Assembly: GCF_021026345.1 (NCBI RefSeq)
Contig: NZ_JAJNCZ010000006.1
Location: 124,001 to 188,000 of the forward strand
From: Rhizobium sp. GN54
GTDB taxonomy: Bacteria; Pseudomonadota; Alphaproteobacteria; Rhizobiales; Rhizobiaceae
Reading direction: 5' to 3'
DNA length: 64,000 nucleotides
Notes under the pieces: generated by a model
Databases searched by the model: none
Seen by the model: only the letters and a program-made list of their open reading frames with translations
Told to the model about the DNA's origin: nothing
Shown: piece by piece, positions 44,704 to 53,819 of the stretch
How positions within the stretch are numbered: the first letter of the stretch is position 1
How the letters are laid out: every line of letters starts with the position of its first letter
Made by a program: the position numbers and the translations under genes

Positions 44704-45756
44704 CTACCGGTCGGTCGGCGCCGGGGCATCGGTCGGCTGCTGCTCGCCCGACAGGAGGACGGCGATCCACCGGGTCGTCTCGATCCGGCGGCCGAACTCG
44801 ACCAGGCAGATGAGGATGGGCACGCCGATGAACGCGCCGGGCAGCCCCCACATGAAGGCCCAGAAGAAGACGGCGAAGATCACCGCGAAGGGCGAGATCG
44901 CCAGCGAGGCCCCGGTCAGGCGCGGCTCGAAATAGCTGCCGATCACGAACTGGATCAGGTTGAGGCCCGCGAACACCACGACGGCCGACTGCCAGGAATC
45001 GAACTGGGCGATGGCGAAGAGCGTCGGGAACACGGTCGCGATGAAGGGGCCGAGAAAGGGGATGTAGTTCAGGGCGAAGGCGATCGCGCCCCAGGCGGCG
45101 GCCAGTTCCAGTCCGACGAAACTGGCGAAGATCCAGACGACAAGGCCGGTCAGCACGCTGGCGAAGGTGCGCACGGCCATGAAGCGTCGCAGCTTCGCGG
45201 CGATTCTCAGGTTCGATTCCAGGACCAGGGCGCCGAGCGGCTGGATGCTCGGCAGCATCAGCCGCCGCTTGAAGTCCTCCACTTCCATCAGCCCCAGCAG
45301 CACCGAGATGAAAATCACGACCGTGAAGCCGGCGAAGCTGTTCATCCGCCCCGCGACGCCCTGGAGCATTCCCACCAGCCAGCCGACGTTGAACTGTTCG
45401 GACAGCGGTCCGGCGATGGCGACGCCGTGTTCTTCCAGCCATTGCGTCCAGTCGAGGTAGATGGCCTGGAACCGGCCCGCATTGACGAACAGCCAGTGCC
45501 CGAGCACGCTCAGCCCCCAGGCGATCGAAGAGCCGACCGCGACGACGGCGACGATCGTGACCGTGAGCGTGATCAGCAGCGCCAGCATCCGCGGCATCAC
45601 GCGCTGCAGCGCGGCCTGCAGCGGCCAGATCAGCGCGATGACGAGGATGGAGAAGGTCAGCGGAACGAACACCGATTGCGCCACATAGAGCAGCGCCAGC
45701 GTGAGCACGCCGGCCGTCACCAGCGCGGTGATGCGCTTTTCTTCCAGTTTGAGCAT
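44704..45756 (-). CDS. AI-2E/PerM-family transporter (second copy)
   Basis: A 350-residue AI-2E-family membrane protein with the typical architecture of two N-terminal helices, a soluble linker (about 85-140), and C-terminal helices with ALNYIPFLGPFIATVFPTLF and SYFEPRLTGASLAISPF. The latter motif is more canonical than in the copy near 22 kb, so the two are probably not recent duplicates. Substrate unknown. Confidence 0.88.
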   Translation of the reverse strand: MLKLEEKRITALVTAGVLTLALLYVAQSVFVPLTFSILVIALIWPLQAALQRVMPRMLALLITLTVTIVAVVAVGSSIAWGLSVLGHWLFVNAGRFQAIYLDWTQWLEEHGVAIAGPLSEQFNVGWLVGMLQGVAGRMNSFAGFTVVIFISVLLGLMEVEDFKRRLMLPSIQPLGALVLESNLRIAAKLRRFMAVRTFASVLTGLVVWIFASFVGLELAAAWGAIAFALNYIPFLGPFIATVFPTLFAIAQFDSWQSAVVVFAGLNLIQFVIGSYFEPRLTGASLAISPFAVIFAVFFWAFMWGLPGAFIGVPILICLVEFGRRIETTRWIAVLLSGEQQPTDAPAPTDR

Positions 45757-45869
45757 CCGCCGTCCCCTCTTCCGCCGCCGCCGTCGACGCCGTCAAGGGC
45801 GAGATTACGCAACGTTCGAGGGAAACTGCAATGTGCCCGCGAAATCTTTTCGCTCCCTTCGCGCCCCGC

Positions 45870-46613
45870 TCAGGCCCGGCTGGCGGAAGTGCTCTTGCCG
45901 TCCAGCCATGTGCGGATGAGGCTGCGGTAGCGCTCGCCGTCGAAACTCGGGAAGTGGCCGCCGTGAACGATGCGGACGGGGGTGTCCAGCAGGCGTTTCA
46001 TCGAGGCGAGGTAGTCGGCCGCGTCGGAATGGTAGGTGTCCTCGATCAACGGGCCATCGTAGAGAATGTCGCCGGAAAAGAGGATGCCGGTCGCCTCCTC
46101 GAACAGTGCGATGCCGCCGGGCGAGTGGCCGGGCGTATGGATCACCTCGAAATGCCGGTCGCCGAGGTCGATCACGTCGCCGTCCTGAAGAATGCGCGTC
46201 GCCGGCGCGGCTTTCACCGCATAGCATTTCGAGCAGTAGGGCTCGGGCGGAAGCGCATCGAAGATCTCGTCGGTCACGTAGGGATCGGCCAGCGTGTTGG
46301 CACGGGTCGGGTGCGCCAGCAAGTCGGCCTCCGCCGCGTGGACGGCACGGCACTCGAACTCGTGATGGCAGCCGATATGGTCGAAATGCGTATGGCTCGC
46401 AACGGCCGTCAGCGACCGTTCGGTTACCAGGGGCACCCATTGGCGCAGCGAGACGACGCCCATGCCGCTATCGACAAGCATGTCGGCATCGCGGCCGCGC
46501 ACGTGCCAGACGTTGCAGCGGTAGAACTCCTTGATGTGCGGCTCGCAGATCAGGGTGACGTCGTCCTGCAGGCACTGGATCCGGTACCAGTTCTCGGGGG
46601 CGATGCGCTCCAT
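45870..46613 (-). CDS. MBL-fold metallo-hydrolase
   Basis: A 247-residue metallo-beta-lactamase-fold hydrolase. The metal-binding motif HTHFDH is at residues 74-79, with further ligands in TPGHSPGG and FSGDILYDG and a late VHGGHFPSF. It has no signal peptide, so it acts in the cytoplasm. It starts two bases after the ABC ATPase stop, last in an import operon, so it probably hydrolyses the imported compound (for example a lactone or ester). Similarity to lactonases is general only. Confidence 0.82.
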   Translation of the reverse strand: MERIAPENWYRIQCLQDDVTLICEPHIKEFYRCNVWHVRGRDADMLVDSGMGVVSLRQWVPLVTERSLTAVASHTHFDHIGCHHEFECRAVHAAEADLLAHPTRANTLADPYVTDEIFDALPPEPYCSKCYAVKAAPATRILQDGDVIDLGDRHFEVIHTPGHSPGGIALFEEATGILFSGDILYDGPLIEDTYHSDAADYLASMKRLLDTPVRIVHGGHFPSFDGERYRSLIRTWLDGKSTSASRA

Positions 46614-46615
46614 GG

Positions 46616-47704
46616 TCAGGTCTCCGGGACTTCGGGCAGGGCGGTAACGCCTGCCGGGTCGAATGCCAGTGCGATCCGGTCGCAGCGCGCGATCCTGGCC
46701 GACTGCGGCATGTGCGCCACGAGCTTTCTTTCGGGCGAGGCGACCGGCGCGAGATGGCAACGGTGGTGGGTGCCGAAGAAGGAGACGTCGCTGACGACGG
46801 CCTCGCTGAGGCCGGCGACCGAGCGATCGACGGTCCGGAAGTGTTCGGGGCGGATGCAGAGTGTGACGTGCTCGCCGGCTTGCGGCCGGGCGATGGTGAA
46901 GTTGGCGATCGGGAGCACGATCGGGCCGATCTGCGTCTCGACTTCGGCGGCGTCGCACTCGACGCGGCTGACCCTGCCGGAAAGGAAGTTGACCTCGCCC
47001 ATGAAGCCGGCGGCGAAGATCGATTTCGGCCGCATGTAGATGTCTGACGGCGGGCCGAAATCCTCCACCCGGCCGTGGTTCATGACAACGATACGGTCGG
47101 CGATCGCCATCGCCTCCTCCTGGTCGTGGGTGACGTGGACGAAGGTGGTGCCGACGCGTTTCTGTAGCGCCTTCAGTTCATCCTGCATCTGCCGGCGGAG
47201 CTTGAGGTCGAGCGCGCCCAGCGGCTCGTCGAGCAGGAGCACGTCCGGGTCGACCGCCAGCGCCCGGGCGAGCGCCACGCGCTGGCGCTGGCCGCCGGAC
47301 AGTTCGTGCGGCTTCTTCCGCGCCGAAAGCTTCAGGCCGACGAGGTCGAGGAAACCGGCCGCCTTCGCGTCCCGGCTCGCTCTGTCCATGCCACGCATGC
47401 GCAGGCCGAAGCCGACATTGTCGATCAGCCGCATGTGCGGAAAGAGGGCGTAGTCCTGGAACATGGTCGTCGTCGGCCGCAGCGCCGGCGGAACGCCCGC
47501 CATGTCGCGGTCGCCGATCGTCACCGTTCCTCCGGTGGGCGTCAGGAAGCCGCCGAGGATGGAAAGCAGGGTCGTCTTGCCGCAGCCGGATGGGCCGAGC
47601 AGCACGATGAACTCGCCGGCTGCGATGTCGAGCCAGACGTCGTCCAGTGCCTTGAAGGTGGCGAAGGTCTTCGTGAGGTTCCGGATCGAGACGGACGCTG
47701 TCAT
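46616..47704 (-). CDS. Polyamine-type ABC transporter ATP-binding protein (PotA-like)
   Basis: A 362-residue ABC ATPase of the PotA/spermidine-putrescine class: Walker A GPSGCGKTT, signature LSGGQRQRVALARAL, Walker B LLLDEPLGALD, and a C-terminal TOBE-like domain (about 270-350). It powers import with the two permeases upstream in the operon. The ATG overlaps the previous permease stop (ATGA). The substrate is set by the binding protein and may not be a polyamine. Confidence 0.9.
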   Translation of the reverse strand: MTASVSIRNLTKTFATFKALDDVWLDIAAGEFIVLLGPSGCGKTTLLSILGGFLTPTGGTVTIGDRDMAGVPPALRPTTTMFQDYALFPHMRLIDNVGFGLRMRGMDRASRDAKAAGFLDLVGLKLSARKKPHELSGGQRQRVALARALAVDPDVLLLDEPLGALDLKLRRQMQDELKALQKRVGTTFVHVTHDQEEAMAIADRIVVMNHGRVEDFGPPSDIYMRPKSIFAAGFMGEVNFLSGRVSRVECDAAEVETQIGPIVLPIANFTIARPQAGEHVTLCIRPEHFRTVDRSVAGLSEAVVSDVSFFGTHHRCHLAPVASPERKLVAHMPQSARIARCDRIALAFDPAGVTALPEVPET

Positions 47705-48543
47705 GGCTTGCGGCTCCTGCCGAAAAGGGCGAGTTCGAGGACGACCAGAACGACGACCGAGGCCAGGAACACCAGCGAACCGATGGCATTGGTCTTCGGG
47801 TTCAGGCCCGAGCGCAGCATGCTCCAGATCTCGACCGGCAGCGTCACGTCGAAACGAGACAGCAGGAAGGCGATGATGAACTCGTCCCAGCTGAAGGTGA
47901 TGGAAAGGAAGAAGGCGGCCATGATCGAGGGCATCAGCATCGGCGCGGTCACCAGCGCCATGACCTTGACGTCGCTGGCGCCGAGGTCGCGCGCGGCCCG
48001 CTCGATGTTGACGTGATGGTCGCCCATCGAGGCATAGATGATGGCGAAGCAGAGCGGCAGGTTGATCACGACATGACCGATGCCGACCGTCCAGAGCGAA
48101 AGCGGCACCTGCAAGGCGTTGAGAACCGCAAGCAGGCCGAGCGCGATGATCAGGTAGCTGACCGTCATCGGCGCGATCAGCAGCCCGCGCTGCAGCGCCG
48201 AGGCGGGCAGCCGGTAGCGGGCGAGCGCATAGGCGGCGAGGAAGCCGAGCAGGCAGGACACGAACGAGGAGGCGACGGCGACCATCAGCGAGTTGGCCAG
48301 CGCCGCCATCAGCTTGCGGTCGGCAAAGACGCTTTCGTACCACTGCAGGGAAAAGCCGTTGAAGGGCGGCACCGGCAGGCGGCCATCCTGGAAGGAGAAC
48401 AGCACCAGCACTGCGACCGGCAGGAAGATGAAGGCATAGACCGCCGCGAGATAGAACCAGCTGAGTGCGGATGCGAGCATGCGCCGCGCGCTGCCGGCCG
48501 GAAAGGCGATGTCGGTCGCTTGCGTCTCGCCGGGCTGCGCCAT
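47701..48543 (-). CDS. Polyamine-type ABC permease (PotC-like)
   Basis: A 280-residue permease with six membrane helices and the EAA-type cytoplasmic loop ERAARDLGASDVKVMALVTAPMLMP, which contacts the ATPase. It forms the channel with the neighbouring PotB-like permease. Overlaps the ATPase start; five bases separate it from the upstream permease. Confidence 0.9.
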   Translation of the reverse strand: MAQPGETQATDIAFPAGSARRMLASALSWFYLAAVYAFIFLPVAVLVLFSFQDGRLPVPPFNGFSLQWYESVFADRKLMAALANSLMVAVASSFVSCLLGFLAAYALARYRLPASALQRGLLIAPMTVSYLIIALGLLAVLNALQVPLSLWTVGIGHVVINLPLCFAIIYASMGDHHVNIERAARDLGASDVKVMALVTAPMLMPSIMAAFFLSITFSWDEFIIAFLLSRFDVTLPVEIWSMLRSGLNPKTNAIGSLVFLASVVVLVVLELALFGRSRKP

Positions 48544-48547
48544 CGTC

Positions 48548-49411
48548 CTAGGCCCTCTCGATCTTCAGCCAGCGGGCACAGAGCAGATAGGCGGCCGTGA
48601 CCGCGAGCATGAGGATGATGGAGAGCGCTGCCGCCATCGGGAAATCCGCACGGCGGCCGATCTGCAGCATGATGATCTGCGGCAGCACCAGTTCGTTGTT
48701 GCCGCCCAGGATCTGCGGCGTGATGTAGTCGCCGATGCAGAGCACGAAGGTGAGGAAGGCGCCGGTCATGATGCCCGGCAGCGTCAGCGGCAGGACCACA
48801 TGCCAGAAGGTCTGGAATCCGTTGGCCCCGAGATCGGCCGCGGCGCGGCGATAGTTCGGCGACAGCTGGATCAGGTTGGAATAGATCGTCAGCGTCAAGA
48901 GCATGACGAAGAAGTGCACGAAGCCGATCACCGTCGCCGTGCGGTTGCTGGCGATCTCCAGCGGCTCGGAGATCAGCCCGATACCGAGCAGCGCCTGATT
49001 GATGACGCCGCCCTTCGACAGCACCAGGAGCCAGGAATAGGAGCGCACCACGTAGCTCGTCCAGAAGGGCAGGATCGCAAGGATCAGCGCCATGCGCTGC
49101 CACCGCTTCGGCACGCGTTCGGCGATGATCCAGGCGAGCGGGTAGGCAAGCAGCACGGAGAGCACGGTCACCGTCAGCGTGATCTCGAGCGAATTCGTCA
49201 GGCTCTTCAACAGCGCGCTCTCGGTGAAGAACCGGGCGTAGTTGTCGAGGTTCCAGACGCGGACGATCTCCCGGCCCTGGCGCGACCACAGGCTCATCGC
49301 CGCCATGTAGAGGAATGGCACGACGAAGAATGCAAACGTCCAGATCAGGGCCGGGGCGACGAAGCCCCATGCCCTGCGGCGTTCCCTGTCTTCAAGCGTG
49401 GCGGTGGTCAT
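48548..49411 (-). CDS. Polyamine-type ABC permease (PotB-like)
   Basis: A 287-residue permease with six membrane helices and the EAA loop YRRAAADLGANGFQTFWHVVLPLTLPG. Pairs with the PotC-like permease downstream. A 125-bp gap with a stem-loop separates it from the binding-protein gene. Confidence 0.9.
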   Translation of the reverse strand: MTTATLEDRERRRAWGFVAPALIWTFAFFVVPFLYMAAMSLWSRQGREIVRVWNLDNYARFFTESALLKSLTNSLEITLTVTVLSVLLAYPLAWIIAERVPKRWQRMALILAILPFWTSYVVRSYSWLLVLSKGGVINQALLGIGLISEPLEIASNRTATVIGFVHFFVMLLTLTIYSNLIQLSPNYRRAAADLGANGFQTFWHVVLPLTLPGIMTGAFLTFVLCIGDYITPQILGGNNELVLPQIIMLQIGRRADFPMAAALSIILMLAVTAAYLLCARWLKIERA

Positions 49412-49484
49412 GGCTCGGTCAACTGTTCACAAGGCGCTGGCGAAGGGCTTCCGCCATCGGAGAGACGGACCCGGCAGGTGCGGC

Positions 49485-49511
49485 GACGAGAGGCATGGCG
49501 TGCCCCTCGTC
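49485..49511 (-). other. Stem-loop between binding-protein and permease genes
   Basis: GACGAG plus GGCA pair with TGCC plus CTCGTC, leaving one mismatch, around a 5-base loop. Sitting after the binding-protein gene, it could hold back exonucleases or reduce read-through and so give the binding protein higher expression than the membrane subunits. Confidence 0.45.
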
Positions 49512-49536
49512 CGGCCTGTCCTCCAGGAGAGCAGCG

Positions 49537-50619
49537 TCACTGCTGCATCATGTTGGTCCAGGCGTCCTGCATCTTCTGGTCCAGTTCCGCGCTCGGAACC
49601 GGATAGAGCTGCGTGTTCTTGAGATAACCCGTCTGGTCGTCCCATCGCAGGGCCAGCTTCTGCTCGGGCGCCAGATGCTCGCCGGCCTTCATGTTCGCCG
49701 GCATGCCCCAGTAGCAGGAGGAGGTCGCAAGCCGCGCCTGGCCTTCCGGGCTCAGGATGTACTGGACGAATTTCAGCGCCAGTTCCGGCTTGGACGAGTC
49801 CTTCATGACCGCGATCGACTGTGCCCAGCGCACGGCCCCCTGCTTAGGCACGACCCAGTCGAGGTCAGGCTTGTCCTTGGCGAGCGAGGCGGTGATCCAC
49901 TCGCCGCCGCCGACGAGGATGTCGACCTCGCCGGTCGCAAGCGCAGTCTGCGAGGACACGACATCGCTGACCTGCTTAGAGGCGGCCTTCATCGCCGCGA
50001 GCTTTTCCTCGATCGCCGGCATGTCTGCCTCGGAGAGGTCGGCGGTCTTCCCGCCGAGACCCAGCTGCACCAGCCCGATCATCGGCAGGTAGTAGTCGTA
50101 GAGCGCGATGCGGCCCTTGTACTTGTCCGACCAGATGACGGTGAGATCTTCCATATCCTTCGGGTCGACCTTGGTCTTGTCGTAGGAGATGGTGTTGTAG
50201 CCGAATTTCTCGGTCACGGCATAGGTCTTGCCGTCCTTGGTGTTGTTGGCCTCCATCCTGAGTTCGGGGAAGAGGTCGGCCGAGGGCAGGGCGTCTGCCG
50301 GCATCTCGCCGAGGAGGCCCATTTCGATCACGCGGTGAACGTCGACCGCGTCGATCACCATCACATCCCAGTCGCCGGGACGCGATTGCTCCAGGATCGA
50401 GATCCCGGCCCCGGTGCCTTCGTATTCCTTGAGGTTGACCTTGACGTCGTTGGCCTTCTCGAACGGTTCGATCAGGGCCGGATCGGTGTGGTCGCACCAG
50501 ACGAGTGCGTTGAATTCCTCAGCCGCAACCGCGGGGCCGGCGAGAAAAGCTATGGATGCAAGGGCTGTCGTGGTTCTGAAAAATCGGCGTGCGGCGGCGG
50601 CCGCAATGGATCTGGTCAT
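49537..50619 (-). CDS. Extracellular solute-binding protein (PotD-like)
   Basis: A 360-residue periplasmic binding protein with an Arg-rich twin-arginine-like start (AAAARRFFRTT) and signal peptide cleaved near AVA-AEE (residue 32). The type II binding fold shows FNALVWCDHTDPALIEPFE early and DVMVIDAVDVHRVIEMGLL mid-way, as in PotD/PotF-class proteins. The ATG at 50619 follows AGAGGGACGAAG. The polyamine call is by family; nearby hydrolase and TetR genes suggest another organic cation or an ester/lactone-bearing molecule. Confidence 0.85.
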   Translation of the reverse strand: MTRSIAAAAARRFFRTTTALASIAFLAGPAVAAEEFNALVWCDHTDPALIEPFEKANDVKVNLKEYEGTGAGISILEQSRPGDWDVMVIDAVDVHRVIEMGLLGEMPADALPSADLFPELRMEANNTKDGKTYAVTEKFGYNTISYDKTKVDPKDMEDLTVIWSDKYKGRIALYDYYLPMIGLVQLGLGGKTADLSEADMPAIEEKLAAMKAASKQVSDVVSSQTALATGEVDILVGGGEWITASLAKDKPDLDWVVPKQGAVRWAQSIAVMKDSSKPELALKFVQYILSPEGQARLATSSCYWGMPANMKAGEHLAPEQKLALRWDDQTGYLKNTQLYPVPSAELDQKMQDAWTNMMQQ

Positions 50620-50671
50620 CTTCGTCCCTCTGGTTCCGGCACTCGTTTTTGGTGCCTTTACAAAAAGACTG

Positions 50672-50683
50672 AATGAATTCATT
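50672..50683. promoter_or_regulatory. Palindromic operator candidate for the TetR regulator
   Basis: AATGAATTCATT is a perfect 12-bp palindrome midway between the divergent TetR and binding-protein genes (41 and 52 bases from their starts). It sits in AT-rich sequence expected to hold both promoters. TetR-family proteins bind such symmetric sites as dimers. Confidence 0.5.
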
Positions 50684-50724
50684 TTTCGAGTCAATCTGAA
50701 AACCATCGAAATGGGACAGCGAGC

Positions 50725-51348
50725 TTGACGGGTCTGCGTGCGAGACAGAAGGCGGACAAGAACCGGCGTATCCTGGAGGCGGCCACCGGGCTCTTTCACG
50801 AGGTCGGCTACGATGCCGCGCGCATCGAGGATATCGCCGAGCGCGCCGCGGTCTCGGTCGGGACGTTCTACAACTACTATCAGAGCAAGGGCGACATGCT
50901 TCTGGCCACCGTCGCCATGGAAGTCGAGGAGGTCCTCGAATCCGGCCGCTCGATCGTCGGCGACCCGCCACGGGACGTCCTTTCGGCAGTGAGCCTTCTC
51001 GTGGACCAGTATTACGACCACTCGCTGGTCTATCTCAGCAAGGAGATGTGGCGCACGGCGATGGCGATCTCGATCCAGCAGCCGGAGACGCCGTTCTCCA
51101 AGCGCTATACCGATCTCGACCGGGCGCTATGCGCCCAGGTATCGACGCTGGTGGGCAACCTGCAGCGCAAGGGGGCGGTCCGCGCGGAGATCGACACAGG
51201 CGCGGTCGGGGCGATGTTCTTCAACAACCTCAACATGATGTTCACCGATTTCGTGCGCGACGAAGCGATGACGCTTGACCGGTTAAAGCACGAGGTCGCC
51301 CGGCAGAACGGGCCGCTGGCCACGCTCATCAGCGTCACGGCGACGTAA
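50725..51348 (+). CDS. TetR/AcrR-family transcriptional regulator
   Basis: A 207-residue TetR-type repressor with an N-terminal helix-turn-helix (residues 10-55; VGYDAARIEDIAERAAVSVGTFYNYY) and a helical ligand-binding C-terminal domain. The start is TTG with only a weak GGGAC ribosome site; no ATG is available that keeps the DNA-binding domain. Divergent from the polyamine-type operon, which it probably represses until a ligand appears. Confidence 0.88.
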   Translation: MTGLRARQKADKNRRILEAATGLFHEVGYDAARIEDIAERAAVSVGTFYNYYQSKGDMLLATVAMEVEEVLESGRSIVGDPPRDVLSAVSLLVDQYYDHSLVYLSKEMWRTAMAISIQQPETPFSKRYTDLDRALCAQVSTLVGNLQRKGAVRAEIDTGAVGAMFFNNLNMMFTDFVRDEAMTLDRLKHEVARQNGPLATLISVTAT

Positions 51349-51391
51349 GAATGGCGCTCCAGGCCTCCGCGGCGGTCGTCCCGTCAGGATA

Positions 51392-53725
51392 CTACTCGGT
51401 ATAATATTTGGCGTAGTGCTTGCGGAATTTCTCCGAACCGCCGCTGTCGCCATAGGCCGGCAGTTGTTCCATGTCGGTCTTGTTCAGCACCACGCCGAGG
51501 ATCTTGGCGTTGATGTCGATCTCGGCCTCGAGAAGGTCGCGAACGAGGCGGGCCGGGGTCTTCCCCCATTCCAGCACGAGAATGAAGCCGTCGGCATGCT
51601 GGGCGAAGGCCTTCGCGTCGACGACCGGGCCGAGCGGCGCGAGGTCGACGATGGTATAGTCGAAGGTCTTGCGCGCATTCTCCATCAGCGATCCCATCCC
51701 GGCGGATGCGAAGATCTCGTTGGTGTAGTGAAACTGATCGATGCCGCTATGGGGCACGTTCGGCAGGATGGCGAGCTTGGTCTGCTGGTCCACCTTGATC
51801 GCCGAAGCCCACGGGACGTCCCCGAGCACGGCTTCGACGAGGCCTGCCTTCGGGGCGGCCTTCAGCATCCGGCTGAGGCTCGGATTGCGGATATCGGCAT
51901 CGACCAGCAGCGTGCGCTTGCCAGCCGAGGCGAGCAGGAGGGCGAAGTTCGTGGCAAAGGTCGTCTTTCCTTCGCCCGGCACCGCGGAAATGATGCCGAT
52001 GACCTTGTTCGGGCGGCGCTGCAGCAGCATCTCGCAGGAGAGCTTGGCATGGCGCAGCGTTTCCGCGAAGGTCGATTTCGGGGCGTCGCGAACGATCCGG
52101 GTCATCTGTTCCAGCGGCATCGGGGATACCGTGACGCGCTCGTCTTCCGGCACGTCGGGCGTCTTCTTCAGCCACCCGAATCGGGAGCGTTTCTTTCGGC
52201 TGCCGCCGCCGATGAGGGGGAGATAGCCGAGCGAGCGCAGGCGCAACTGCGTGCGGACGTCGCTTTCCAGCCGCAGGCCGCGCTCCTGCATTTCCTGCAG
52301 GAAGGCAAAGGCGCCGCCCGCCATCAGGCCGAGGACGGCCGAAAGCGCCAGCGCCATCGTCTTCTTGGGGCTGGAAGGGGAGACCGGCACGCCGGCTTCC
52401 GAGATCACGCGCGCCTTGGCGATCGGGAAGGAACGCTGCTGCGATGCCTCCTCGTAGCGGTTGAGGTAGGATTCGTAGACGGCCTTGAGCGCGGTGGCCT
52501 TCTGCTCCAGTTCGCGCAGCTTGACCTGCGCCTCGTTGGCGTCGGAGTTGCGGCCGGCGACGCGGTCGATGTTGTCGCGCAGCGACTGTTCGCGCGACTG
52601 CGCGACCTCGTATTCGTTCCGGTACGTCGCCGTCATCCGCTGCAGTTCGCCGAACATCTGCTGTGCGAGGTCGCTCTTTTCCGTGCGCAGCGCTACAGCC
52701 TGGGGATGGTCGGCGCCGAAGTTCTTCGTGATGTCCTGCTCGCGCTTGCTGACCGCCGAATAGCGCGTCCGCAGGTCCTGGATGACGGTGCTGTCGATCT
52801 CCTTCGAGGCCACCGCGGAATTCTCCACGGCGCTTTCCGGGCCCGTCTGGACGATGGCTGCGAGCTGGTTGTAGCGGGCTGAGGCGCTTGCGGCGTCGGC
52901 CTGCGCGATGATGAGCTGGCTGTTGAGGTCGGCGAGCTGCTGGTCCGACATCAGCGCGCCGCGGGTGGAAATCAGGTTGTTCTCGCGCTTGTAGGTCTCG
53001 ACCTCCATGGCCGCGGCCTGGGCACGCTGGCCGAGATCGCCCAGACGTTCCTGCAGCCAGCCGGATGCGCGTTCGGAGGCCTCGAAGTTGGCGCTCAGCT
53101 GGTCGGAGAGGAAGGCGTCCGCATAGGTCTTGGCGACGAGGGCGGAAAGCTGCGGGTCTGCGGACGTGAAGGCGATGGAGACGACGGAACTGCGCGAAAC
53201 GCGCTCGACGCGCAGCGACTGCTGCAGCATCGCGGCCGCCTTCTGGCGCCGGGCATTCGCTGCGGCTTCTTCCGAGACGCGCCCCTGCTTGGCGAACATG
53301 CCGCCGAGCGACTTGAACCAGCCCTTGAGCATGGCTGTCGGCGACTTCGGCGGGTCCACCAGCAGCGGATTGGTCGAAAGATCGGCCTGGTCGACGACGC
53401 GCAGCGCCAGCTTGCCCGATTTCAGGATCTCGACGGTGCTTGCGATCCTCGTGTCGAGCTGCTGGCTGTTCTGCGCCGTGTTCTGCTCCTCCTCGGCGTA
53501 GCGCGAGAGGCTGTCGTCGATGAGCACCTGCGTCATCGATGTGTAGAGAGGCGTTGCGGTGGCCAGATAGGCGGCACCACCGATGACGAAGACGACCGCG
53601 CAGACCGCCAGCGTCTTCCAGCGGCGCAAGGCCGCCGAGACCAGGCGATCGAGATCGATGAAGGCATCGGAACTGTCCGCGGTGTGCGGCAGCGGCCTGT
53701 TCAGCGGTAGACTTCTCTGGTTCAT
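51392..53725 (-). CDS. exoP: Succinoglycan chain-length/export protein with tyrosine-autokinase domain
   Basis: A 777-residue Wzz-Wzc-type protein like Sinorhizobium ExoP. Membrane helices near residues 38-58 and 450-470 enclose a coiled-coil periplasmic Wzz domain. The cytoplasmic kinase has Walker A VPGEGKTT (582-589), Walker A' VDADIRNP (608-615) and a C-terminal tyrosine cluster (Y771, Y774, Y775) for autophosphorylation. It controls polymer length and export. Start ATG at 53725 follows GAGG. Last gene of the exoH-to-exoP run, 94 bases after exoN. Confidence 0.93.
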   Translation of the reverse strand: MNQRSLPLNRPLPHTADSSDAFIDLDRLVSAALRRWKTLAVCAVVFVIGGAAYLATATPLYTSMTQVLIDDSLSRYAEEEQNTAQNSQQLDTRIASTVEILKSGKLALRVVDQADLSTNPLLVDPPKSPTAMLKGWFKSLGGMFAKQGRVSEEAAANARRQKAAAMLQQSLRVERVSRSSVVSIAFTSADPQLSALVAKTYADAFLSDQLSANFEASERASGWLQERLGDLGQRAQAAAMEVETYKRENNLISTRGALMSDQQLADLNSQLIIAQADAASASARYNQLAAIVQTGPESAVENSAVASKEIDSTVIQDLRTRYSAVSKREQDITKNFGADHPQAVALRTEKSDLAQQMFGELQRMTATYRNEYEVAQSREQSLRDNIDRVAGRNSDANEAQVKLRELEQKATALKAVYESYLNRYEEASQQRSFPIAKARVISEAGVPVSPSSPKKTMALALSAVLGLMAGGAFAFLQEMQERGLRLESDVRTQLRLRSLGYLPLIGGGSRKKRSRFGWLKKTPDVPEDERVTVSPMPLEQMTRIVRDAPKSTFAETLRHAKLSCEMLLQRRPNKVIGIISAVPGEGKTTFATNFALLLASAGKRTLLVDADIRNPSLSRMLKAAPKAGLVEAVLGDVPWASAIKVDQQTKLAILPNVPHSGIDQFHYTNEIFASAGMGSLMENARKTFDYTIVDLAPLGPVVDAKAFAQHADGFILVLEWGKTPARLVRDLLEAEIDINAKILGVVLNKTDMEQLPAYGDSGGSEKFRKHYAKYYTE

Positions 53726-53743
53726 CAAAACCTCACTGTTCCC

Positions 53744-53781
53744 GGACAGGGAAACCTGTCCTGGCTTCTTGCCGGGACAGG
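53744..53781 (-). promoter_or_regulatory. Alternative hairpins in the exoP leader
   Basis: Three short segments, GGACAGG (53744-53750), CCTGTCC (53755-53761) and GGACAGG (53775-53781), allow the middle one to pair with either neighbour. The pairing with the 53775 segment can extend through GGC/GCC; the other uses a 4-base loop close to the exoP ribosome site. This layout permits switching that could tune exoP translation or read-through from exoN. Confidence 0.4.
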
Positions 53782-53819
53782 CCGAATATTGGATGCGCCC
53801 CGGACGGGCCGGACGCATG

